Position numbers and translations under genes: made by a program
Notes under the pieces: generated by a model
Databases searched by the model: none
What the model was told of the DNA's origin: nothing
Seen by the model: the letters and a program-made list of their open reading frames with translations, nothing else
Source: Phaeodactylibacter sp.
Lineage (GTDB): Bacteria; Bacteroidota; Bacteroidia; Chitinophagales; Saprospiraceae
Assembly (NCBI RefSeq): GCF_022763345.1
Contig: NZ_JALEGS010000105.1
Location: 1-54,569, forward strand
DNA length: 54,569 nt
Direction: 5' to 3'
Part shown: positions 24,952 through 34,051 of the stretch, in pieces
Position numbering within the stretch: position 1 is the stretch's first letter
Layout: each line of letters starts with the position of its first letter

Positions 24952-25395
24952 ATGAATCTGAAGCTCACAACTACCGTCAGCGGAAATTACAAAGCAGTAA
25001 TGGAGCGCTTCGACCGTGACCTTTTTGAGGCACTAACCCCCAAACAGGGTCAACTTGAAATCGTGGAATTCACGGGCTCCAAAAAAGGCGACCGGGTACA
25101 CCTCCGTTTCCTCAGCCCCATTAAGGCGGATTGGGTCAGCCTGATTACTGAAGATGGGGTTGACGAGCAGCAGGCCTACTTCGTGGATGAGGGAGAGACC
25201 CTGCCTTTTCCGCTTCGGTACTGGCGCCACCGTCATGTGGTGGAAAAAGTCACGGAGCATACCTCCCGCATCGTCGATGATATTACTTTCAAAGGCCCCA
25301 ACGCTCTTGTTACGCTACTGATGTACCCGGCCATCTTCATTGGTTTCTACCCCCGCAAACGGATTTACCGGGCCTATTTCGGACAGCCGGATTAA
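24952..25395 (+). CDS. SRPBCC-family ligand-binding protein
   Basis: 147 residues with the general outline of START/polyketide-cyclase-like domains: an N-terminal strand and helix (KLTTTVSGNYKAVMERFDRD), a central antiparallel sheet, and a C-terminal helix containing LLMYPAIFIGFYPRKRIYRAYF. There is no signal peptide. The ligand is not predictable. The stop overlaps by four bases with the stop of the convergent gene at 25392, so the two 3' ends are interlocked and antisense transcripts are likely. Confidence 0.7.
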   Translation: MNLKLTTTVSGNYKAVMERFDRDLFEALTPKQGQLEIVEFTGSKKGDRVHLRFLSPIKADWVSLITEDGVDEQQAYFVDEGETLPFPLRYWRHRHVVEKVTEHTSRIVDDITFKGPNALVTLLMYPAIFIGFYPRKRIYRAYFGQPD

Positions 25396-25775
25396 TACAT
25401 CGGGTTGCCATTTTCGGAATGGTTGGGTATTTGTTGGATAGCATCCCAGTGCTCGACAATTTTCCCTTGCTCGTCAAACCGGAAAAAATCCATAGTGACA
25501 TATTCCTCCTGTCCGGGCCATACTTGATGGGTGTGTAAAGCGACTAATTCACCCTCAGCAACCGCTCTTACGAAATTCACTTGCTTATCCGGGTATTCTT
25601 CAGCCATGCGTTCGAAGTATTCTATGAACCCTGCTTTCCCGTCTTTCACCAATGGGTTGTGCTGAATATACTGATCGCCTACATAGCGTTCAACGGCTTC
25701 CTTTGGGGCTCCGTTAAAGGCCATTTCATAATAGGCTATAGCGGTTTGTTTGTTTTGATCGGCATTTTGTGGCAT
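25392..25775 (-). CDS. SnoaL/NTF2-like protein
   Basis: About 127 residues from the start chosen at 25775 (MPQNADQNKQTAIAYYEMAF). The extension to 25880 is rich in Phe and Cys and looks non-coding. The sequence matches the SnoaL-like branch of the NTF2 fold: VERYVGDQYIQHNPLVKDGKAG, then AEGELVALHTHQVWPG and DFFRFDEQGKIVEHWDAIQ. Members are small cone-shaped domains that bind or isomerise hydrophobic ligands; most of this subgroup are unassigned. Convergent overlap with the preceding gene. Confidence 0.85.
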   Translation of the reverse strand: MPQNADQNKQTAIAYYEMAFNGAPKEAVERYVGDQYIQHNPLVKDGKAGFIEYFERMAEEYPDKQVNFVRAVAEGELVALHTHQVWPGQEEYVTMDFFRFDEQGKIVEHWDAIQQIPNHSENGNPMY

Positions 25776-26059
25776 AAAATATTTTTTATTACAACCGATC
25801 GCCATGCAGAATGGTTTGTAATCAAAAAAATGATAAAATAGATTAAATACGCGAAAAGCTTTATTTCCCTGCTTTGTCACTTCCTTGCTGCCCGGATAAA
25901 AACTGATGTGTTTTCAAACTAAACCCTGGCAACCCCAAATGGATGATTCCATAATTTATACGGACGCGCGCTCTATTTTTCCTCTAAGTACACCACGTTG
26001 AACAACTTGCTGGTGGTTTGTGGCAAGTTCACTATATTGCATAGACTTACAGCATTGGT

Positions 26060-26671
26060 ATGAAGCTCTTCCTCCGCTTTGCTCCGCGCAGGCTATCAGA
26101 CTGGACCGACGAACAACTTCTTGCCGCATGGCAGGAGCGGCGGGACGAGGCTTGCTTTCAGGAAATTTATCAGCGTTATCACCATCTGGTCTATAAATTA
26201 TGCTGCACCCACCTGCATCAGGTGGCAGATCGCAAGGACACCACTTTGGAGACCTTTGCGGCCTTAATGGAAGTGCCTGCTTCCAAAGCAATTCATTCTT
26301 TGCCCCGATGGCTCAATCGTACTGCCCGAAACCTTTGTATATCCAGGTATAGAGTACAGGCTGCCGGCCCCTTTTTAAGCGGCGAAGAAACTTTTTTTGA
26401 AAAAAGTGCCGACGAATTTGTGGAAAATGAGGGGTTGCTGCGACATATAAGTAGAGAACACCCTCATTTATCCGACTTGCTACCGCAGGCGCTGGAACAA
26501 CTGGAGACAAAACAGCGCCAATGCATTGAGCTTTTTTACCTCGAAGAAATGACCTATAAACAGGTCAGCGAAACACTGGGGTATGATTTAAAAGCGGTAA
26601 AAAGCTATCTACAAAACGGGCGGCGGAAGCTGTCTGTACTATTACGGGAGCTACTGTCGGAGAGGCCGTAG
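26060..26671 (+). CDS. ECF-type RNA polymerase sigma factor
   Basis: 203 residues. Region 2 covers about 20-90 (LLAAWQERRDEACFQEIYQR, then a divergent core-binding helix) and region 4 about 135-195, where YKQVSETLGYDLKAVKSYLQ gives the helix-turn-helix. Region 2 is more divergent than in housekeeping sigma factors, with a long linker of low conservation. The neighbour 39 bases downstream is a zinc-finger membrane protein and is the probable anti-sigma factor. The signal is unknown. No clear TAnnTTTG promoter was found upstream, so the pair may be autoregulated through its own promoter type. Confidence 0.85.
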   Translation: MKLFLRFAPRRLSDWTDEQLLAAWQERRDEACFQEIYQRYHHLVYKLCCTHLHQVADRKDTTLETFAALMEVPASKAIHSLPRWLNRTARNLCISRYRVQAAGPFLSGEETFFEKSADEFVENEGLLRHISREHPHLSDLLPQALEQLETKQRQCIELFYLEEMTYKQVSETLGYDLKAVKSYLQNGRRKLSVLLRELLSERP

Positions 26672-26710
26672 CGGTATCGGTATCGGTGCCGGCCGCTTAA
26701 AATCTGGAGT

Positions 26711-27460
26711 ATGAAATCATTTTTTAAGGAGCGGCGCTGCCTGTCAGCGCGGGAGCTCCAAAGGTATGCCCGCCATGAGCTTGCCCCAGACCAGGTGCAT
26801 GATGTGGAGGCGCATTTGCTGGACTGCCCATTGTGTGCTGCTGCTACAGAAGGGTACACAGAGCATTCTTTTTCGGAAGCAGATGAAGCTGCATTAGAAG
26901 AGCTGGGGCAAATGCATTTTCCGGTACGTAGGCGCCCATTGCCACGGGTGTGGATGAACCGGGCGGCGGCGATCCTGCTCATTATGGCCGGAGCATACGC
27001 ACTCTGGCAGTATCAGGCGGCTACCCGGCATCAGACTGTATTTGCAGCTTTTTACGAGCCAGTTCAGCCAGCCTACCTCAATTTACGGGGAACAGTAGTC
27101 AGCCCGGGCAGCTCATCTAAACCGGAGCTTAAAACGGCATTGCAGCTGTACGAAAATGAGGACTTTGAAGCCAGTATTGTTTTTTTGGAGCAGCACCTGA
27201 ATGCCTATCCTGAAGATGATCAGGCCCGGCTTTTGATGGCTAGTGCGCTGCTCGGAAACTGGCAGCCGGAGCGGGCTATCCATATCCTGCATCAGCTGGA
27301 ATCGGACAACGTAGAAACGGAAGACCTGTACTGGCTGCTCGTTTTAGCCCATATTCAGAACGATGAACTAGATGTGGCATCGCAGCTGCTGAGCCAGACT
27401 GCTTTCCAGGGTGCTAGGGCTGAAAAAGCGGCCCGCCTGGAAGCGGAGCTGGAACCTTGA
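26711..27460 (+). CDS. Zinc-finger anti-sigma factor with periplasmic TPR domain
   Basis: 249 residues in three parts. The cytoplasmic N-terminus carries a zinc-finger anti-sigma motif of the HxxxCxxC type (HDVEAHLLDCPLC, about residues 33-45). One membrane helix (AAAILLIMAGAYALW, about 82-96) follows. The C-terminal 130 residues are TPR-like helices (LQLYENEDFEASIVFLEQHL; LLMASALLGNWQPERAIHIL). It probably holds the adjacent sigma factor at the membrane and releases it on a periplasmic signal read by the TPR domain. A 39-base spacing supports co-transcription with the sigma gene. Confidence 0.85.
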   Translation: MKSFFKERRCLSARELQRYARHELAPDQVHDVEAHLLDCPLCAAATEGYTEHSFSEADEAALEELGQMHFPVRRRPLPRVWMNRAAAILLIMAGAYALWQYQAATRHQTVFAAFYEPVQPAYLNLRGTVVSPGSSSKPELKTALQLYENEDFEASIVFLEQHLNAYPEDDQARLLMASALLGNWQPERAIHILHQLESDNVETEDLYWLLVLAHIQNDELDVASQLLSQTAFQGARAEKAARLEAELEP

Positions 27461-27481
27461 TGGTAGCGCTGAAGAACAAAA

Positions 27482-27518
27482 AAGCCCTCAGTACCCATTC
27501 TTAATGGGCTGAGGGCTT
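27482..27518 (-). terminator. Intrinsic terminator of htpG
   Basis: Stem AAGCCCTCAG with CTGAGGGCTT, extended by inner CCCATT/AATGGG. The minus-strand product ends in six T, so it mainly serves htpG; on the plus strand the T-run is weak. Confidence 0.8.
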
Positions 27519-27542
27519 ATCTGTATTAACGTTTAATCCTGC

Positions 27543-29408
27543 TTACTTCAGGAAGTTGAGGCTCTTGTTGATAAAGGCGGTCAGGTCTGCACCCTTCAGC
27601 ATTTGCTGATTGAGCATAGCCAGCTTGTACAGGTAGTCGGCTACCTCCTGCTGTTTGCCTTCGTCCTCTTCCTTGAGCAGCTTTTGCGCTACAAGCGGGT
27701 GGTTGGTATTCACGACAACGTTGACGCTATCGGGGAAGTCACCAAAGCTCATGCCCTGCAAGCTTTGCATTTCCTTCATGCGGCGCATAAACTCCGGCCG
27801 GGTAATGGTTACCGGCTGATCTTCCGGTGAGAGGGCCTTGGTAATTACGCTGCTACCCTGGTCTGTGACGATTTTCTCAAAGACGCCTTTTACGGTGTTT
27901 TGCTCCTCTTCGTTCAGAACCGATTCGGTAGCTTCATCTTTTTGTACCAGATTGTCGACTGTATCCGAGTCTACGCGCACGAAGGTCACGTCGCCCAGCT
28001 TTTGCTCCAGGTGCTGCATGAAGTGGTTGTCGATGACGTTGTCGAAGATCAACACGTCATAGCCCTTGTTCTTAGCCGCTTCTGTAAAGGTGTTGTGCTG
28101 ATCGGGAGCGTGGGTGTAAAGCATGACGATTTTATCGTACTTGTCGGTCTGCTGCTCTTTTACTTTCTCTTTGTACTCGTCAATTGGCGTAAAGGTGCCG
28201 TCCAGGCTTTTCACCAATGTGAAGGGGAGGGCACGGTCGTAGAATTTCTCATCGGAAATCATGCCGTATTTGATGAAGACGCCAAGGTCGTCCCACTTGC
28301 TGATAAAGTTGTCCCGCTCCTTTTTATAAAGGTCCGCCAGTTTATCGGCTACCTTTTTGGTGATGTAGCCGGTAATTTTCTTGACATTTGAATCGCTTTG
28401 CAGGTAACTGCGTGAAACGTTCAGCGGAATATCCGGTGAGTCGATCACACCGTGCAGCATCGTCAGGAATTCTGGTACAATATCTTTTACGTCATCAGTG
28501 ACATAAACCTGATTGCTGTACAGCTGTATCTTGTTTTTTTGTACCTCGAAGTTGTTGCCCAGCTTAGGAAAGTACAGGATACCGGTCAGGTTAAATGGAT
28601 AGTCGATATTAAGGTGTATCCAGAACATCGGTGGCGTACTGAACGGGTAGAGCTCGTTGTAGAAAGCTTTGTAGTCCTCATCCGTCAGGTCGGCAGGCTG
28701 TTTGCGCCAGGCCGGGTTAGGGTTGTTGATGATGTTGTCAACCTCTACTTGTTTTTCCTCTGCGTCATCGCCTTCCCCCTCTGTTACCGTTTCAGTCCGG
28801 GTGCCGAACTTGATTTCAACCGGCAGGAACTTGCAGTACTTGTCGAGCAGCTGTTGTATGCGGTGGTTCTCCAGGAATTCCTTGTCCTCATCATTGATGT
28901 GCAGGATCACATCGGTGCCTCGGAAGTCTTTGTCGTTTTCCTCCAGGGTATACTCCGGGTTGCCTTCGCAGGTCCAGGTAACACCCTGTGCGCCTTCCTG
29001 GTAAGAAAGGGTTTTGACCTCCACTTTAGAAGACACCATAAAGGCAGAATAAAAGCCCAGGCCAAAGTGCCCGATGATGGAGGCATCATCTTTGTATTTT
29101 TCTAAAAATTCGGATGCGCTGGAGAAAGCCACCTGATTCAGGTATTTTTGCACTTCATCAGCAGTCATGCCGATCCCCTTGTCCCGGATGGTCAGCGTTT
29201 GAGCCTCCGCATCCAGCAGGATTTCAATCGTGGTATCGCCAATATCGCCTTTGGCATCACCGCGTTTAGCAAGGGTACGCAGTTTGTTGGTAGCATCTAC
29301 CGCATTGGAAACGAGCTCCCGCAGGAAAATTTCGTGATCAGAGTAGAGAAACTTCTTGATGATCGGAAAGATGTTCTCCGTTTGTACAGATATGTTGCCT
29401 TTCTGCAT
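27543..29408 (-). CDS. htpG: Molecular chaperone HtpG (bacterial Hsp90)
   Basis: 621 residues. The GHKL ATPase domain is complete: LRELVSNAVDATNKLR, DKGIGMT and GHFGLGFYSAFMV. The middle domain (about 230-500) and a C-terminal dimerisation domain follow; there is an acidic insert around residue 218 (EGEGDDAEEKQVE). It is a cytoplasmic dimeric chaperone for client folding under heat and oxidative stress. It converges with the anti-sigma gene. Upstream lies nearly 1 kb without a convincing gene. Confidence 0.97.
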   Translation of the reverse strand: MQKGNISVQTENIFPIIKKFLYSDHEIFLRELVSNAVDATNKLRTLAKRGDAKGDIGDTTIEILLDAEAQTLTIRDKGIGMTADEVQKYLNQVAFSSASEFLEKYKDDASIIGHFGLGFYSAFMVSSKVEVKTLSYQEGAQGVTWTCEGNPEYTLEENDKDFRGTDVILHINDEDKEFLENHRIQQLLDKYCKFLPVEIKFGTRTETVTEGEGDDAEEKQVEVDNIINNPNPAWRKQPADLTDEDYKAFYNELYPFSTPPMFWIHLNIDYPFNLTGILYFPKLGNNFEVQKNKIQLYSNQVYVTDDVKDIVPEFLTMLHGVIDSPDIPLNVSRSYLQSDSNVKKITGYITKKVADKLADLYKKERDNFISKWDDLGVFIKYGMISDEKFYDRALPFTLVKSLDGTFTPIDEYKEKVKEQQTDKYDKIVMLYTHAPDQHNTFTEAAKNKGYDVLIFDNVIDNHFMQHLEQKLGDVTFVRVDSDTVDNLVQKDEATESVLNEEEQNTVKGVFEKIVTDQGSSVITKALSPEDQPVTITRPEFMRRMKEMQSLQGMSFGDFPDSVNVVVNTNHPLVAQKLLKEEDEGKQQEVADYLYKLAMLNQQMLKGADLTAFINKSLNFLK

Positions 29409-29614
29409 TGGTCAGGAATTTTTTAAATTTTTTGATTGCAAGTGTATTCAAATAACTATCAGGAATACAGCACCTTACAGCAGTGCCCGGTACAGGAGTG
29501 CGTGCAAACGGCGTGCCAGCCGAAAAAAACTGACAATTTGACGTAACCTTACTGTTTGGAGGGCGTACAAGTAGACAGAAAGAGCAAAAAGAGAGCAACC
29601 AATAAAGCTAAAAG

Positions 29615-29645
29615 TTGACCTTTATTAAGATTTTTTCTAATATTG
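29615..29645 (+). promoter_or_regulatory. Orphan promoter in the htpG upstream region
   Basis: TTG (29615-29617, within GTTGACC), 20 bases, then TAATATTG (29638-29645), one mismatch to TAnnTTTG. It points into a stretch without a recognisable gene. Confidence 0.5.
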
Positions 29646-29649
29646 TGTC

Positions 29650-30067
29650 ATAAGGCCGAAACGATTTTTGCCTGTTCCAGAAGAGCTATTCAAAAAGAGA
29701 GGTGCGCCCGCATTGTTTGGGCAATACCCCCTATCTACACACCAACTTCTTATTTACCAAGACATCGTTTGCACGGTGGTACCAAGCAGGTATTTGTCGT
29801 GTATAAACAACAGGTTGTGCGCCCCCGATTCGCATGCCTGGATAAAAGCCGATGTAGGCTGCCTCGTGTAGCTTACAAAGGTCTATTGTTGTGAGCAGCG
29901 TGGTCAATACTGGGGGGTAGTTGACCCGTTGCTCGCGCAATAGGACCTTTTAAATATCAATGCCATCAGGCATTTCAAGAAGTGCGTGCTTGCTCGTTAT
30001 TGGGGGGTAAGGGCAAGTGCCACACAAAGACTGGGTGGAAGGTTAACCTTCCGCCCTTTCTTTTTTT
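29650..30067 (+). ncRNA. Candidate non-coding transcript of about 415 bases
   Basis: The 990 bases between htpG and the Asp-box lipoprotein gene contain no coding sequence I can support; two frames of 83 and 67 codons show no family features or signal peptide. They do contain a promoter (29615-29645) and, 400 bases on, a strong intrinsic terminator (30034-30067). Between them, the element TGGGGGGTA occurs twice (29911-29919 and 30001-30009); both copies can pair with TACCCCC at 29725-29731. A small hairpin TTGC-TCGC-GCAA lies near 29929. I looked for tmRNA, RNase P, SRP and tRNA signatures and found none; a 6S-type RNA is possible but not demonstrated. Confidence 0.4.
30034..30067 (+). terminator. 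Intrinsic terminator of the orphan transcript
   Basis: Stem GGTGGAAGG (30034-30042), loop TTAA, CCTTCCGCC (30047-30055), then CTTTC and seven T. No gene precedes it on this strand. Confidence 0.8.
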
Positions 30068-30398
30068 GGCAAAGATGAAGGTGTATCCACTAATTCCGCT
30101 TTAAGCAAGTTGCCTTTCATAGCTATGCAGGAGGTTAACTGCTAAAGCACCCTGCCTCTAGTACTTTTCCCGCCTTCACCTGCACTAACAGTGTATTGGC
30201 GGAAAAGCAATGACCCCTACACGGCGAGTAGACCTTTATCTGGTCCAAGTTCTTGCTGTATTCCGGGGTTGTATAAAAAGTCATTCCTTATCTTGTGGCT
30301 GGAGCGGTTCAGTTCAAAACACTCCGATAGCCTCATATCCTGCACAGAGCCATTGGTATCGGTTATATTGCCTTTTAGGCGCTTCAATTGTAATCCCT

Positions 30399-33179
30399 AT
30401 GAGAAACTTAAACCTAATCCTATATTTTATTTTGCTTGCGTTGTTTGGGCAGGGCTGCCAGTCTGACCCTGGTCTTGATAAGTACGAAGAAGCATACGAG
30501 GAGGAAGAGCCCAGCGACTGGCTATTCCGGCAGCGGGCGTATCCGGGTGGCATCAACCACAAAGTATACACCCGCAGTGTACGGCAGCATCAACAAGCGG
30601 TCGCGCAACAGCTGGCGCGCAGCCCGCAAAATGCAAGCTGGAATTTTGAAGGCCCCATGAATATCGGTGGCCGGATCACTGCTCTTGATGTGCATCCGGA
30701 TTTCCCGGATACCCTCTGGGTCGGGGCGGCCTCAGGGGGCGTATTTCGTTCTTATGACCGTGGGGATACCTTTGAGGCCGTCTTTGATGATCAGATCAGC
30801 CTCTCCGTGGGCGACCTGGATATTGCTCCTTCTGACCCCTCCATCATCTATGTGGGGACCGGGGAAGCGAATGCAGGTGGTGGTTCCATAGCCTACGATG
30901 GTGTAGGTATGTACAAGAGCACCGATGGCGGTGCTTCCTTCGAGCCCATTGGATTGGAGCAAAGTGGGAGCATTGGCCGGCTGGAGGTGCACCCACAGGA
31001 CCCTAACCGGGTGTATGTGGCAGCCATGGGCCGACTTTATGCCGATAATCCGGAGCGGGGCGTATACCGTACGGATGATGGCGGCACAACCTGGGAGCAG
31101 GTTTTATACCTCAACGATTCCACAGGAGCGATTGACCTGGTCCTGCACCCGCACAATCCCGATACCATTTATGCGGCTACCTGGGAGCGGGTACGTACGC
31201 CTGGCTACTATCGTTATGGCGGCAATAGCTCTGGTATCTACCGCTCTTATGATGGCGGCGATACCTGGGAGCACCTCACCAATGGGCTGCCGGGCGGAGC
31301 AACCGGTCGTATCGGCCTGGCCTTGTCGCCCGCTAATCCGCAAATGATCTACGCCCAACTGATTGATACGGTCGGATACCTGGAGGCCGTTTACCGAAGT
31401 GACGATGGTGGCGACAGCTGGTATAATGCTGGTATAAGTGGTGTCAATGGCGTTGACTTTATGTGGTGGTTTGGCCGCTTGTTCCCCCACCCGCATTTAC
31501 CGGAAACGATATTTCTGCCCAGCCTCAGGCTCTACCGAACGGACAACGGCGGTGGAAGCTGGACCAATATCACGGGCACTTCCGTACACGTTGATCAGCA
31601 TGACCTTTATATTGATCCCAACAACCCGGATTACATGGTCCTGGGCAACGATGGCGGGCTGTACATTTCAGAAGACGATGGCGAAACCTGGACGCATAAG
31701 CCCACTTTACCTATCACGCAGTTTTATACCTGTGAGGTCGCCAACCTCAACCCCGACCGTCGCTTCGGCGGTACTCAAGATAATGGCACCATACGCACCA
31801 CTACAGCGGGGCTGGATGACTGGGGCCTGATCTGGAGTGGCGATGGTTTCCGCTGCCTGGTTGACCCTACCAATAATAACTTCGTCTATCTGGAATCTCA
31901 GCGTGGACGACTACGGCGGTCCGTAGCCGGCGGCATCCCCTCTTTCGCTGCCCTGAATGGCATTATGAGCGGGGACCGGCGCAACTGGAGTACCCCCGTG
32001 GCCCTCAATCCGCTCAATCCGAATAGCCTTTACTACGGTACTTACCGCCTCTACAAGTCGACCAACCGGGCAGTATTCTGGAATATCCTGAGCGATAACC
32101 TCACCGGGCCCGATGAACCCGGCAATCTGGTCTATGGCACGCTTACAGACATCGCTGTTTCTCCGGTGGATACAAATATTATCTTCGTAGGCACCGACAA
32201 CGGCTTCGTGCAGAAGAGTACCGATGGCGGGCTGACCTTCGAGGATGTCTCCGGCAACCTGCCTGACCGCTGGGTGACGCGTGTTGCTGCAAGCCCGGTG
32301 GACAGCTTAACCGCATACGTCACCTTCTCCGGCTACCGGTTTGATGACTACCTGCCCCACGTGTTCAAAACCGAAGATGGCGGGCAAACCTGGCAGGATG
32401 TCTCCTTCGGGCTCCCTGAAGTACCGGTGAACGAGATCATCATTGATCCTGAAAACCCGGAACACCTTTACCTGGGCAACGACGTGGGCGTCTACATCAG
32501 CTACAACGGGGCTCTGACCTGGCAGCCGCTGGGCTTTGGCCTGCCCCCTGTGGTGATTGGCGATCTTTGCTTGCATCAGCCTACGCGTACGCTCTACGCT
32601 GGCACCTACGGCCGGTCTATGTACAGCATTAACCTGGAAGACTTGCCTCAAACCGGGGGCACCATTTCAGGCGCAATACGGACTGCCTTTGGGGATGCCA
32701 CCGATGCCACTGTTTCCATAGACGAAATTGGGCTTAACCTGGATACCGACAACGGTAATTATGCCATCAGCGGGTTATCTTTTGGTCAAAACTTCACCCT
32801 GAGCTTTTCTAAAGATGGCGATGATATCAATGGCCTTTCCACTTTCGATCTCATCCTCATCAGCCAGCATATCCTGGGTATTAGCCCCCTGGACAATCCC
32901 TACCTGCGCATAGCAGCGGACGCCAATAACTCTCAATCCATCACCACCCTTGACCTTATTCAGTTGCAAAAACTCATCCTCAATCTGGATACGGAGCTGC
33001 CCGATCAGGACAGCTGGCGCCTGATACCCGCTAACCATACCTTTATCAACCCGGAAAACCCCTGGGCGGAGCCACTGCCCGAAGTGCTAATGGTGGATGA
33101 CCTGCCAGCGCAAGCGGTGCAGTTGCCAGATATGATCGCTGTAAAAATTGGAGATATTAACGGAAGTGCTTTACCATAA
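30399..33179 (+). CDS. Asp-box propeller lipoprotein with dockerin-like tail
   Basis: About 926 residues from 30399, where a lipoprotein signal ends LFALFGQGC-like (LALFGQGC); the longer frame from 30210 places it internally. The body is a sortilin/Vps10-like or BNR-type beta-propeller with at least eight Asp-box motifs, for example STDGGASF, TDDGGTTW, SYDGGDTW, SDDGGDSW, SEDDGETW and TEDGGQTW. Near the end comes a carboxypeptidase-regulatory-like segment and two dockerin-like calcium loops (DGDDINGLSTFDLILISQHI and ADANNSQSITTLDLIQLQKL). It is presumably displayed on the outer membrane. Ligand or enzyme activity is unknown; the catalytic set of sialidases was not recognised. Confidence 0.82.
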   Translation: MRNLNLILYFILLALFGQGCQSDPGLDKYEEAYEEEEPSDWLFRQRAYPGGINHKVYTRSVRQHQQAVAQQLARSPQNASWNFEGPMNIGGRITALDVHPDFPDTLWVGAASGGVFRSYDRGDTFEAVFDDQISLSVGDLDIAPSDPSIIYVGTGEANAGGGSIAYDGVGMYKSTDGGASFEPIGLEQSGSIGRLEVHPQDPNRVYVAAMGRLYADNPERGVYRTDDGGTTWEQVLYLNDSTGAIDLVLHPHNPDTIYAATWERVRTPGYYRYGGNSSGIYRSYDGGDTWEHLTNGLPGGATGRIGLALSPANPQMIYAQLIDTVGYLEAVYRSDDGGDSWYNAGISGVNGVDFMWWFGRLFPHPHLPETIFLPSLRLYRTDNGGGSWTNITGTSVHVDQHDLYIDPNNPDYMVLGNDGGLYISEDDGETWTHKPTLPITQFYTCEVANLNPDRRFGGTQDNGTIRTTTAGLDDWGLIWSGDGFRCLVDPTNNNFVYLESQRGRLRRSVAGGIPSFAALNGIMSGDRRNWSTPVALNPLNPNSLYYGTYRLYKSTNRAVFWNILSDNLTGPDEPGNLVYGTLTDIAVSPVDTNIIFVGTDNGFVQKSTDGGLTFEDVSGNLPDRWVTRVAASPVDSLTAYVTFSGYRFDDYLPHVFKTEDGGQTWQDVSFGLPEVPVNEIIIDPENPEHLYLGNDVGVYISYNGALTWQPLGFGLPPVVIGDLCLHQPTRTLYAGTYGRSMYSINLEDLPQTGGTISGAIRTAFGDATDATVSIDEIGLNLDTDNGNYAISGLSFGQNFTLSFSKDGDDINGLSTFDLILISQHILGISPLDNPYLRIAADANNSQSITTLDLIQLQKLILNLDTELPDQDSWRLIPANHTFINPENPWAEPLPEVLMVDDLPAQAVQLPDMIAVKIGDINGSALP

Positions 33180-33199
33180 CCCTCAAAATATTAACTAAA

Positions 33200-34048
33200 A
33201 TGATTAAGATGACTCGTTTTCTCTTCCTCGGACTGACGCTCGCTCTACTCTTGCCCGGTTGTGCAATGCGCCAACTGGACCGGGCTCAAAAAGCGTTCAA
33301 CGAGGCCGCTACCATTGAGAATCAGCAGCGCTTTACACCCCAGTCGGGTGTGTTTGTATCACCAACCTTGTCCTATGCAGTCGCCTACCGGCACGTGAGC
33401 AAGGCCGTGAAAAAGCGCGGCCAGCTTTCGCGAAATAACCTGGAAGGCAACGCCCTTGCCCTCAAAGCCCTCTGCGAATGGAAATTGAATGCCTACGATG
33501 TCTCAAAAAAGTCGGCACTGGAAGCGTTGCAAACTTTCAATCGGCTTGAAAGCGAAAAGCGCATCCGCATGTCCCGGGACGAGACGCTGATGAGAGCTCT
33601 ACCCGATATTCTGGTACTGGATCAGGTACGCAGCGACCTGTTTTCTTTCCATAAAGGCGCTGTCAATTTTGCGGCAGCAAAGCAGCAGTATCAGGAGCAG
33701 GTGTACCATAATGCTGAAGATACGGAGGCCGATCTGGAAGAAGCCCTGAACCACCTCCGGGACCGGGAACCTACGGCCGGCATCAGTACCGAAATGGAGA
33801 CCTATCTGGTATTGGTGCAGCTTGCCGGTCTAAAGACCTGGGCAAAGGGCATCGACTTCCTGCGGGAGAGTATCACTGAAGACCGCAGCCTTTCGGACGA
33901 GGGGCGGCGGACCGCAACGGACTTCTTCCTGCAGGAGCGGCAGCAGCACTTGGCTCCACGCAAGGCACTTCTATTGGCTGAACTCTCGGCCCTCCTGCCT
34001 GGTGGTACTGGTCATGAGCTTTACCAATTCTGGGACAGCGCGCTTTAG
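33200..34048 (+). CDS. Lipoprotein of unknown function
   Basis: 282 residues with a lipoprotein signal (MTRFLFLGLTLALLLPGC, lipid-attachment Cys21 counted from the first Met). A second Met three codons in is an equally good start. The mature part is helical, with segments like AVKKRGQLSRNNLEGNALAL and RTATDFFLQERQQHLAPRK that suggest a TPR-like alpha-solenoid. It lies 20 bases behind the Asp-box lipoprotein gene on the same strand, so the two are likely co-transcribed and may work together at the cell envelope. I do not recognise the family. Confidence 0.7.
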   Translation: MIKMTRFLFLGLTLALLLPGCAMRQLDRAQKAFNEAATIENQQRFTPQSGVFVSPTLSYAVAYRHVSKAVKKRGQLSRNNLEGNALALKALCEWKLNAYDVSKKSALEALQTFNRLESEKRIRMSRDETLMRALPDILVLDQVRSDLFSFHKGAVNFAAAKQQYQEQVYHNAEDTEADLEEALNHLRDREPTAGISTEMETYLVLVQLAGLKTWAKGIDFLRESITEDRSLSDEGRRTATDFFLQERQQHLAPRKALLLAELSALLPGGTGHELYQFWDSAL

Positions 34049-34051
34049 TAA

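Noticed and set aside
29643..29894. Reading frames of 83 and 67 codons in the htpG upstream region
   Set aside because: No signal peptide, repeat or family motif, Cys/Arg-rich random composition, and they lie on the proposed non-coding transcript.
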